From contig NZ_DQDX01000112.1 in assembly GCF_003525665.1 (NCBI RefSeq), positions 3,845-14,028 on the forward strand: a DNA stretch of 10,184 nt, read 5' to 3'. Positions 1-6,051 of this stretch are shown here, piece by piece (the stretch's first letter is position 1; each line of letters opens with the position of its first letter). This stretch comes from Flavobacterium sp. Its GTDB lineage: Bacteria > Bacteroidota > Bacteroidia > Flavobacteriales > Flavobacteriaceae. The position numbers and the translations under genes were made by a program. A model generated the notes under the pieces. The model did no database searches. It was not told the origin of the DNA and saw nothing but the letters and a program-made list of their open reading frames with translations.

Positions 1-57
1 CACCAATAAATAAAAAGCGATACCATATATGACCAATAACAAATAAATTCTACATAG

Positions 58-930
58 ATGAAAATTCAATACATCTTTCTTCTACTTTCTTGCTCACTTT
101 CGGCACAAATAAAAGGTGTTGTAAAAGACAGCATTTCGGGAAATCCTATTCCGTATGTGAACATTCTTGTTGAGGATGAAAATATTCGAACAACGTCTGA
201 AGATAATGGAGAATTTACCATAAATCCGGCCAATAAAAATGCCAATTTAATTTTTTCTGCCTTAGGTTTTGAAAAGAAAAAAGTTTCGGTTTCCAATGCC
301 AAAGTTGTTCTTTTAAAAGAAACGAGTTATGAACTAGAAGACGTTTTCATATCAAACAGAAAAGACGAAAAACAAATAGAAATTGGTAGAATTGATAAAA
401 GTGAAATCTATCAAGCCTTTGAAAACGGACCAACAATTGACGTGAAATTTTTTCCATATCAAGCTTCCTACAAGAAAACGCAGTATTTAAAATACGTAAC
501 CATTTTTGCCGACAGTAGAATAGAAGATGCTACCATAAAACTGCATTTTTACAAAGTAGATGCCAATGGTTTTCCAGGTGAAGAACTTATGAACAAAGAC
601 ATTATTCTCACACTTAAAAAAGGAGTCATTAAAAACAAATACAATTTGTCTAAATACAATTTATCATTTCCAAAAGCCGGACTTTTCGTTGGATTTGAAA
701 AATTATTAATCCAGAAAAACACAGTTGAAAAAACACAAACTAATGCCAGTTTGAACACTACAAAAAAGTACAATACGTATCTTCCTTATGTGCTTTATGG
801 TCGTGCTGAGAAAGATTTTTTATTCAGTTTCACCAAAGGAAAATGGATAAAACAAGATAAAAGAAGTGCAAATTCATCAGAAAAAGCAACGATAGATGAA
901 CCTGCAATTAACCTTATCCTGACCAACTAA
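58..930 (+). CDS. Secreted carboxypeptidase-like regulatory domain protein
   Basis: A 290-residue protein with an apparent N-terminal signal peptide (residues 1-16, hydrophobic IFLLLSCSLSA, likely cleaved before Q17). Residues 18-88 read as a CarboxypepD_reg-like beta-sandwich: IKGVVKDSISGNPIPYVNILV, then the characteristic TTSEDNGEFTI and a ...LIFSALGFEKKKVSV strand ending in an L-K-E segment. This fold is common at the N-terminus of Bacteroidota outer-membrane and periplasmic proteins, including TonB-dependent receptors. Here it is followed by about 200 residues of no family I recognise, rich in beta-type strands and lysine. No TonB-receptor plug or barrel follows, so this is not a truncated receptor in any obvious way. 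Cys12 in LLSC makes a lipoprotein signal possible, but the SAQ end fits signal peptidase I better. Function is unknown; periplasmic or outer-membrane location is inferred. It is separated by only 42 bases from the next gene, which has its own promoter. Confidence 0.8.
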   Translation: MKIQYIFLLLSCSLSAQIKGVVKDSISGNPIPYVNILVEDENIRTTSEDNGEFTINPANKNANLIFSALGFEKKKVSVSNAKVVLLKETSYELEDVFISNRKDEKQIEIGRIDKSEIYQAFENGPTIDVKFFPYQASYKKTQYLKYVTIFADSRIEDATIKLHFYKVDANGFPGEELMNKDIILTLKKGVIKNKYNLSKYNLSFPKAGLFVGFEKLLIQKNTVEKTQTNASLNTTKKYNTYLPYVLYGRAEKDFLFSFTKGKWIKQDKRSANSSEKATIDEPAINLILTN

Positions 931-957
931 AGCATAAAATTCCTATATTTGCAGGTT
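899..957. repeat. Nine-base inverted repeat flanking the 930/973 gene junction
   Basis: AACCTGCAA at 899-907 is exactly the reverse complement of TTGCAGGTT at 949-957. The left arm is in the last codons of the secreted-protein gene, and the right arm covers the end of the -7 promoter element and the probable transcription start of the next gene. The 41-base spacing is long for a terminator and the right arm is not followed by a T-run. It could be a chance match in this length of DNA. Confidence 0.3.
944..951 (+). promoter_or_regulatory. Bacteroidota-type -7 promoter element (TATATTTG)
   Basis: TATATTTG is a perfect match to the TAnnTTTG -7 consensus used by the primary sigma factor of Bacteroidota. 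Transcription would begin a few bases downstream, near 957-960, giving a leader of roughly 15 bases before the ATG at 973. That leader is A-rich with no Shine-Dalgarno, as is usual in this phylum. No convincing -33 TTG/TTTG element is visible at the expected distance upstream. The element also explains why the TTG at 949 should not be taken as a start codon. Confidence 0.6.
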
Positions 958-972
958 AGAAAACAAAATTTA

Positions 973-2664
973 ATGAAAGAAATTAAAAACATTTCGCGCT
1001 CACGAGCGCAAGAATCGTCGGCAGCTATCGAACGATTGTACATTACCATGAGACATTTATTTAACAGAGGTTTTTATAAACCAATGGGTGTTTCAGGAGA
1101 AACTTTAAGAGAAGCATTATTGGAGCTTCGACCAGAAATTTACGGCTCAATTGCCGATGAAAAAGTAGAATTAAACGGATTACTTTATGTAATTGAAAGA
1201 CTTCCGGTGGGCATTGAAGAATGTCGTTACATCAATTTAACTTCAGACGAAGGTTATTCTAAATCACATTTTAAAGCTATTGTTCCGCCAAAACGTAGAA
1301 GAAATTGCTACCGAATTGACGAAGAACAAATGAACGTTGAAATCACTCGTGGACGATCAGACATTTATGATATTTTAACGCATTTGACCTTTATTTTTAT
1401 TGAATCTCATAAAATTAAAGACAAAGTTTTAATCGATGAAAACAATAATGAAGTCGTTCGCGATTGGTTAAAAATCGAGCAGGCAGCTTTACAAACAAAG
1501 AAACTAACTCAAATAGAAAAAGAGCAAGCAATATCGCATGCAGCTAATGTTTTAGGAAGAACATTTGTTGAGATTTTAGATATTTATGACGCTTTTGGAA
1601 CTACAGAAAAACCCGATCGTTTTCTGCACGTAATTTATTGGTTAGGAAAACTTGCCATTGAGGAAGTGGTTGATAATAATAAAAGAACAATTACGTTTAG
1701 TCCAATATTGAGAGAACGTCTTGGTCATCACATTCATGGTGAAATTTGGGCTAATAACATTAAAGAAGTTTTAAAAAACAACGATTTATTGACTAGACCA
1801 ATTCATATTATTAGTGCCAACATGCACAGTGTTATGAATTCGATTTTTGCTACGCATGTTTTAAAAACTAAATTCAAAGACAAGTCAGATTTCTTTATAT
1901 TTGAAGAATTGAGCAAGCAAGGTGCGCACGATGTGAGAGATAAAGTAGAGGAATTTGCTTTAAAACACGGAATGATTTCATTACCAGATACATCAGGAAC
2001 CAATATTGATGTTCAAATATTTGATACAGCCAAAATTGACTGGGTAAAATCGGCGTTTCCAAATGCTAAAATTGGCAAAGACAATCCGGTTATTATTGTA
2101 ATGGATTATGCTTTTGGTGAGCAAGCTTATGAAACCATTGATGAATTATTGAAACCTTATAAAAACGGAAAAGAGAAAACATTAATTAATGTTGAATCGG
2201 TTTCAATTATGGGAAAAGCAGGAATTCTAGAAGGAGGAAAAGGCGACATTATGATTCCGAATGCACACATCAATGAAGGAACAGCAGACAATTATTTTTT
2301 CGAAAATGAATTAACTGCCGAGATGTTTGAAGGAAACGACATACCAGTTTTTGGCGGACCAATGATTACCGTTTTGGGAACATCGCTTCAGAATAAAGAT
2401 TTATTGAAGTTTTTTCACGAATCTACCTGGAGTGTAATTGGTCTTGAAATGGAAGGTGCTTATTATCAAAAAGCCATACAATCGGCATCGAAAATTAGAA
2501 AAAGCATTAATCCAAATGTAAAAGTGAGATACGCTTATTATGCTTCGGATAATCCTCTAGAAACTGGAAGCACTTTAGCTTCTGGTGGATTGGGAACAAC
2601 AGGAGTAAAGCCAACCTATTTGATTACGATTAAAATATTAGAACAAATTTTCAACACAAAATAA
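973..2664 (+). CDS. AMP-nucleosidase-like protein (nucleoside phosphorylase superfamily; probably DUF6909 family)
   Basis: A 563-residue cytoplasmic protein. The C-terminal part, from about residue 275, has features of the purine/uridine phosphorylase and AMP nucleosidase superfamily. These are a MDYAFGEQAYETIDELL segment (377-392), SIMGKAGILEGGKGDIMIP (411-429), HINEGTADNYFFEN, the ribose-binding-type GLEMEGAYY (490-498) and YASDNPLE (523-530), where the Asp is the type of residue that contacts the base. Roughly the first 270 residues form a separate, mostly helical-looking domain that I cannot assign beyond its resemblance to proteins annotated as AMP nucleosidase or DUF6909 in flavobacteria. 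The expected reaction would be N-glycosidic cleavage of a nucleotide, but substrate and activity are inferred only. The ATG at 973 was chosen because the in-frame TTG at 949 lies inside the -7 promoter element. Unlike the polysaccharide genes that follow it looks host-typical. It is probably not functionally linked to them, despite a gap of only 9 bases to the next gene. Confidence 0.8.
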   Translation: MKEIKNISRSRAQESSAAIERLYITMRHLFNRGFYKPMGVSGETLREALLELRPEIYGSIADEKVELNGLLYVIERLPVGIEECRYINLTSDEGYSKSHFKAIVPPKRRRNCYRIDEEQMNVEITRGRSDIYDILTHLTFIFIESHKIKDKVLIDENNNEVVRDWLKIEQAALQTKKLTQIEKEQAISHAANVLGRTFVEILDIYDAFGTTEKPDRFLHVIYWLGKLAIEEVVDNNKRTITFSPILRERLGHHIHGEIWANNIKEVLKNNDLLTRPIHIISANMHSVMNSIFATHVLKTKFKDKSDFFIFEELSKQGAHDVRDKVEEFALKHGMISLPDTSGTNIDVQIFDTAKIDWVKSAFPNAKIGKDNPVIIVMDYAFGEQAYETIDELLKPYKNGKEKTLINVESVSIMGKAGILEGGKGDIMIPNAHINEGTADNYFFENELTAEMFEGNDIPVFGGPMITVLGTSLQNKDLLKFFHESTWSVIGLEMEGAYYQKAIQSASKIRKSINPNVKVRYAYYASDNPLETGSTLASGGLGTTGVKPTYLITIKILEQIFNTK

Positions 2665-2673
2665 TATATTTTT

Positions 2674-3657
2674 ATGAGTACAGCATCTCAAAATAATTCA
2701 GACAATCAAGAAATTGATTTGTCTGAAATTTCAAAAAAAATAGGTGGATTTTTCGAAGGTATATCGACAAGAATTTTTAGAGGAATTTTGTTTCTTAAAA
2801 GAAATATCTTAGTAATTAGTATTCTTTTTGTTATTGGTGTTGGACTTGGCTTCTATCTTGATAAAACTTCTAAAAGTTATGATCATCAAGTAATTGTTAC
2901 ACCAAATTTTGGCTCTACAGACTATTTATATTCTCGAGTAGAACTCATTAATTCTAAAATTGAAGAAAAAGACACTTTGTTTCTAAAAAATGCTTTAGGA
3001 ATTAAAGAGCCAAAAAAATTTAAAAAAATAGCGATTGAGCCAATTAATGACGTTTACGAGTTTATTGAAAATAGAGATGAAAATTTTGAATTCATAAAAT
3101 TGTTGGCTGAAGATGGTGATATTAAAAAAATAATTACAGATAAAGTAACTAGTAAAAATTATCATTTTCATGCAATATCTTTTTCAACTTCTGCTTTAAT
3201 ATCTGAAAAAAACACGGTTGAACAAATTTTAAAATACTTAAACGATTCTGATTATTATTCGAAAATCCAAAAAGAATACATAAACAATATTAAAGTAAAA
3301 ATTGTAGCAAACGATTCTATAATTTCTCAAATTAACGGTTTTTTAAATACACTATCTAACAAAGGAAATAAATCACAATCAAGTAATCTTGTGTACATTA
3401 ACGAGAATACTCAGCTTAATGATGTTATAAAAACTAAAGATGAATTAGTTAATGATCAAGGTAGACGAAGAATAGAATTGATAAACACCGATAAGATTAT
3501 TAAACAAATTAGCGTAACTTTAAATATTAAAAACATTAAGTCAATTAACGGAAAGCTTAAATTAGTTCTTCCAGTTTTGTTTATATTTATCTTCATTGGT
3601 TTTACAGTTTTTAGATCTTTCTACAGAAGGCAATTAGCTAAATCTAAACTGCAATAA
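2674..3657 (+). CDS. Wzz-like polysaccharide chain-length determinant
   Basis: A 327-residue inner-membrane protein with the classic two-helix Wzz topology. A cytoplasmic N-terminus carries EIDLSEISKKI (13-23). The first membrane helix is at about 44-62 (ILVISILFVIGVGLGFYL) and a periplasmic domain of about 230 residues follows, with a helical segment before the second helix at about 296-315 (LKLVLPVLFIFIFIGFTVF, proline included). A short basic cytoplasmic tail (RSFYRRQLAKSKLQ) ends it. Wzz proteins oligomerise around the Wzy polymerase and set the modal length of O-antigen or capsule chains. No Walker motifs or tyrosine-rich tail are present, so this is not a bacterial tyrosine-kinase co-polymerase. 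Primary-sequence identity with well-studied Wzz proteins is not obvious; the call rests mainly on topology, size and the neighbouring sugar genes. The ATG follows the preceding stop by 9 bases. It marks the left edge of the polysaccharide locus, and its codons are visibly more AT-rich than those of the gene before it. Confidence 0.75.
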   Translation: MSTASQNNSDNQEIDLSEISKKIGGFFEGISTRIFRGILFLKRNILVISILFVIGVGLGFYLDKTSKSYDHQVIVTPNFGSTDYLYSRVELINSKIEEKDTLFLKNALGIKEPKKFKKIAIEPINDVYEFIENRDENFEFIKLLAEDGDIKKIITDKVTSKNYHFHAISFSTSALISEKNTVEQILKYLNDSDYYSKIQKEYINNIKVKIVANDSIISQINGFLNTLSNKGNKSQSSNLVYINENTQLNDVIKTKDELVNDQGRRRIELINTDKIIKQISVTLNIKNIKSINGKLKLVLPVLFIFIFIGFTVFRSFYRRQLAKSKLQ

Positions 3658-3703
3658 ATATATGTAGAAAACCTAAATTGATTTTTAATTTTTAAATTAG
3701 AAC

Positions 3704-4255
3704 ATGGAATTTATAGAAACCAAACTTAAAGGTTGCTTTGTTTTAGAACCACATATCATAAAAGACGAACGCGGTTATTTTATGGAAAGCTTTAACGAAC
3801 AAACCTTTGAAAAAGGTACTGGGCAAAAAGTTCATTTTGTTCAAGACAATCAATCATATTCGTCAATTGGAGTTTTAAGAGGTTTACATTATCAAACTGG
3901 TGATCATGCTCAAGCAAAATTAGTTAGAGTTTTAGACGGAGAAGTACTTGATGTTGCTGTTGATATTCGACCAGAATCGGAAACTTATGGACAACATGTT
4001 GCAATTGTACTTTCTGGTGAAAATCAGAAACAATTTTTTATTCCAAGAGGATTTGCACACGGATTTTTAGTTCTAAGTGAAAAAGCGACGTTCTTCTACA
4101 AATGCGATAATTTTTACAATAAAGAAAGTGAAGGCGGCATAAAATATGATGATTTGGAGCTAAATATTGATTGGCAATTTGATATTGATAAATTAATAAT
4201 TTCAGAAAAAGACCAATCACTTCCAAATTTTAAATCGGCTAAAAAAGCATGGTAG
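3704..4255 (+). CDS. rfbC: dTDP-4-dehydrorhamnose 3,5-epimerase
   Basis: RfbC/RmlC epimerises dTDP-4-dehydro-6-deoxyglucose at C3 and C5, the third step of dTDP-L-rhamnose synthesis in the cytoplasm. The protein is 183 residues, the normal family length, and reads as a complete cupin fold. The catalytic His is in GVLRGLHYQ (His62), the FFYKCDNFY segment supplies the catalytic Tyr (Tyr132), and the Asp near the C-terminus in SEKDQ (Asp170) corresponds to the conserved His-Asp dyad partner in Salmonella RmlC. PRGFAHGFLVLSE (114-126) and GIKYDD (145-150) are also family signatures. It follows the Wzz-like gene after 46 AT-rich bases and overlaps rfbD by 7 bases (ATGGTAG), so the two are translationally coupled. 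There is no sign of truncation. Confidence 0.96.
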   Translation: MEFIETKLKGCFVLEPHIIKDERGYFMESFNEQTFEKGTGQKVHFVQDNQSYSSIGVLRGLHYQTGDHAQAKLVRVLDGEVLDVAVDIRPESETYGQHVAIVLSGENQKQFFIPRGFAHGFLVLSEKATFFYKCDNFYNKESEGGIKYDDLELNIDWQFDIDKLIISEKDQSLPNFKSAKKAW

Positions 4256-5118
4256 TTTTAGTCACTGGAGCCAACGGACAACTTGGTCAGGCTATTCAAT
4301 TTATTTCTGAGAAATATGCTGAAATCGAATTTAAATTTTGCTCTTCGTCTGATTTAGATATTACTTCGAAAGAAAATTGTCACTTGGTTTTTACCAAATT
4401 CAAGCCTGATTATTGCATAAATGCTGCAGCTTACACAGCGGTTGACAAAGCCGAAAGCGAACCAGAAAAAGCACATTTAATAAATGTAATTGGCGTTAAA
4501 AATCTTGCTGAGGTTTGCAAAGAATTTTCAACGACATTACTTCACGTTTCCACCGATTTTGTATTTGATGGCACTTCACCTGCGCTCAGCGTGACAAATG
4601 GTTACACAGAAGAAGACCTTCCAAATCCGACAGGCGTTTACGGACAAACAAAGTTAGACGGAGAAAAAGCCATTCAAGAAACTTTTGACAATTATTTCAT
4701 CATAAGAACTTCTTGGGTTTATTCACAATTTGGAAACAACTTCATGAAAACGATGTTACGATTAGCATCAGAACGAGATAGTTTATCTGTGGTTTCAGAC
4801 CAAATTGGAACACCAACAAACGCTGTTGATTTAGCTGAGGTTTTAATTAAGATAATTTCCTCTTGTCATTCTGAACTTGTTTCAGAATCTAACTTCGGAA
4901 TTTACAACTTCAGTAACCAAGGGCAATGTTCGTGGTATGATTTTGCCAAAAAAATATTTGAAGTAAACAATATTAGTATAAATTTACAACCAATACCTAC
5001 TTCTGCTTATCCAACACCAGCTAAAAGACCAGCTTACAGTGTATTGGATAAATCAAAAATTAAAAATGTTTTTGGAGTTGAGGTTAAAAGCTGGGAAGAA
5101 AGTTTAAAAAAGAATTAA
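4249..5118 (+). CDS. rfbD: dTDP-4-dehydrorhamnose reductase with two repeat-derived insertions
   Basis: RfbD/RmlD reduces dTDP-4-dehydro-L-rhamnose with NAD(P)H to dTDP-L-rhamnose, the final step of the pathway. The 289-residue protein is an extended short-chain dehydrogenase. It has a Rossmann motif TGANGQLG (6-13), NAAAYTAVDKAE (58-69), STDFVFDG (101-108), the catalytic Tyr131 and Lys135 in VYGQTK, RTSWVYS (153-159) and the C-terminal PTPAKRPAYSVLD (255-267) typical of RmlD. The start ATG overlaps the rfbC stop. Two places look longer than the family norm: residues about 110-118 (SPALSVTNG) between VFDG and YTEED, and residues about 204-215 (SSCHSELVSESN) before GIYNFSNQG. Both are encoded by sequences that resemble dispersed palindromic repeats and are in-frame without stops. 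All catalytic motifs are intact, so the enzyme is probably active. The next gene begins on the base after this stop codon. Confidence 0.95.
   Translation: MVVLVTGANGQLGQAIQFISEKYAEIEFKFCSSSDLDITSKENCHLVFTKFKPDYCINAAAYTAVDKAESEPEKAHLINVIGVKNLAEVCKEFSTTLLHVSTDFVFDGTSPALSVTNGYTEEDLPNPTGVYGQTKLDGEKAIQETFDNYFIIRTSWVYSQFGNNFMKTMLRLASERDSLSVVSDQIGTPTNAVDLAEVLIKIISSCHSELVSESNFGIYNFSNQGQCSWYDFAKKIFEVNNISINLQPIPTSAYPTPAKRPAYSVLDKSKIKNVFGVEVKSWEESLKKN
4574..4597 (+). repeat. Dispersed-repeat-like sequence inserted in rfbD (first)
   Basis: The segment contains CTGCGCTCAGCGTGACAA, with a CGCT-C-AGCG inverted core. It closely resembles a short repeat that I recall as frequent in Bacteroidota genomes (CTTCGACTGCGCTCAGCGTGACA-type). 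It encodes the in-frame peptide SPALSVTN in a loop between VFDG and YTEED of RfbD. It is more GC-rich than the flanking DNA. Identity as a dispersed repeat rests on memory of related sequences and on the apparent insertion in the protein; copy number in this genome is unknown. Confidence 0.5.
4864..4890 (+). repeat. Palindromic dispersed-repeat-like sequence inserted in rfbD (second)
   Basis: A perfect inverted repeat with 8-base arms, ATTCTGAA (4868-4875) and TTCAGAAT (4881-4888), around a CTTGT loop. It is flanked by TGTC and CT, matching the pattern TGTCAT-CTGAA-CTTG-TTTCAG that I recall as a very common short palindromic repeat of Bacteroidota. It encodes the tell-tale peptide CHSELVSES in frame (residues 206-214 of RfbD). 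The protein is several residues longer here than usual between the helix ending in KII and the GIYNFSNQG strand. Confidence 0.65.
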
Positions 5119-6051
5119 GTGAGTAGTAATCCTAAAATATCAATAGTTAGTCCGATTTACAAAGCAGAACACTTTGTAGAAAAGTTGGTTTTTGAAATTC
5201 AAAAAGCTATGAATACCCTTGATGTTAACTACGAAATAATTCTGGTTGACGATAGAAGTAAAGACAATTCATGGCATAAAATGAAAGAACAATCTTTAAA
5301 AAACCCTTTTGTTAAGAGTGTTAGATTGAGCCGAAATTTTGGGCAACATCCAGCAATTGTAGCAGGATTAAGCCAAGCCAAAGGCGAATGGATCGTTGTT
5401 ATGGATTGCGATTTACAAGACCAACCAAAAGAAATAGTAAAGTTATACCAAAAAGCTCAAGAAGGTTTTGAAGTAGTTCAAGCACGAAGAAAAAATAGGG
5501 AAGATAAATTTTTAAAGAAATTATCATCTAAAGTTTTTTCAAAAGTATACAGTTATTTTACCGATACAAAGTATGATAACGAAATTGCAAACTTTGGAAT
5601 TTATCACAAAAAAGTGATTCATTCTATTTTAGAAATTTCCGATTATATTAAATTCTTTCCACTTTTTGTAGAATTTGTCGGTTATAAATCCACATCAATT
5701 ATAGTTGAACATGCGCCAAGAGATTCGGGAACAACAAGTTATAGTTTTTCAAAATTAGTTAGCCTTGCTTTCAACACTATAATTTCATTTTCTAACAAAC
5801 CATTAAAATTATTTGTAAAATTTGGAATGATGATATCACTTTTATCATTTTGTGTTGGAATCTATTATATTTATCAAGCTATGCACAATGAGATTGAGGT
5901 TTTAGGATATACTTCTATAATAGTATCAATATGGTTTTTGTCTGGAGTTATTATTACAACAATTGGCGTTGCCGGAATATATATTGGTAAAATATTTGAC
6001 CAAACTAAAAACCGTCCAGTCTATATAATTGATGAAATTCATGGAAATTAA
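5119..6051 (+). CDS. GtrB/ArnC/DPM1-type family 2 glycosyltransferase
   Basis: A 310-residue membrane-anchored glycosyltransferase of the polyprenyl-phosphate type, transferring a sugar from a nucleotide donor, probably to undecaprenyl phosphate at the cytoplasmic face of the inner membrane. The GT-A domain has SIVSPIYKAE (8-17), the nucleotide-binding VDDRSKDNS (43-51), SRNFGQHPAIVAGLSQAKGEWIVVMDCDLQDQP (71-103, with the metal-binding DxD-type Asp96 and Asp98), and NFGIYHKKV (158-166). Two C-terminal membrane helices follow (about 234-254 and 264-288), then YIGKIFDQTKNRPVYIIDE, a tail typical of this subgroup. The start is GTG, directly after the rfbD stop codon. The preceding in-frame codon is that stop, and the next ATG would delete the first strand of the fold, so GTG is effectively forced. 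The donor sugar cannot be read from the sequence. Rhamnose, Fuc4NAc and glucose are all possible, and a pairing with the GtrII-like protein at 8652-10148 is suggested but unproven. Confidence 0.9.
   Translation: MSSNPKISIVSPIYKAEHFVEKLVFEIQKAMNTLDVNYEIILVDDRSKDNSWHKMKEQSLKNPFVKSVRLSRNFGQHPAIVAGLSQAKGEWIVVMDCDLQDQPKEIVKLYQKAQEGFEVVQARRKNREDKFLKKLSSKVFSKVYSYFTDTKYDNEIANFGIYHKKVIHSILEISDYIKFFPLFVEFVGYKSTSIIVEHAPRDSGTTSYSFSKLVSLAFNTIISFSNKPLKLFVKFGMMISLLSFCVGIYYIYQAMHNEIEVLGYTSIIVSIWFLSGVIITTIGVAGIYIGKIFDQTKNRPVYIIDEIHGN

Noticed and set aside
2..48. Imperfect direct repeat ACCAATAAATAAA / ACCAATAACAAATAAA before the first gene
   Set aside because: Low-complexity A-rich sequence with only two copies; no function suggested and no TAnnTTTG element found with it.
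66..302. Antisense open frame opposite the secreted-protein gene (similar ones at 549-773, 1803-2003, 4038-4226, 6381-6563, and 8683-8871 opposite the GtrII gene)
   Set aside because: Each lies wholly inside a well-supported gene on the other strand, shows no domain or motif, and reads as low-complexity shadow sequence.
949..975. TTG at 949 as start of the nucleosidase-like gene
   Set aside because: It lies inside the TATATTTG promoter element and would be upstream of or at the transcription start; ATG 973 follows in frame and gives a sensible N-terminus.
2674..3657. Wzz-like protein as a tyrosine-kinase co-polymerase (Wzc)
   Set aside because: No Walker A or B motif and no tyrosine-rich tail; the protein ends shortly after the second membrane helix.
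3686..3699. Perfect AT-only palindrome TAATTTTTAAATTA before rfbC, considered as operator or terminator
   Set aside because: All A and T, a weak stem, and such palindromes arise often by chance in DNA this AT-rich; no promoter element is nearby.
6029..6043. TTG 6029 or ATG 6032 as start of the acetyltransferase
   Set aside because: They add three or four residues (MMKF or MKF) not expected before the conserved L-x-W-D segment; ATG 6041 fits the family better, although ATG 6032 cannot be excluded.
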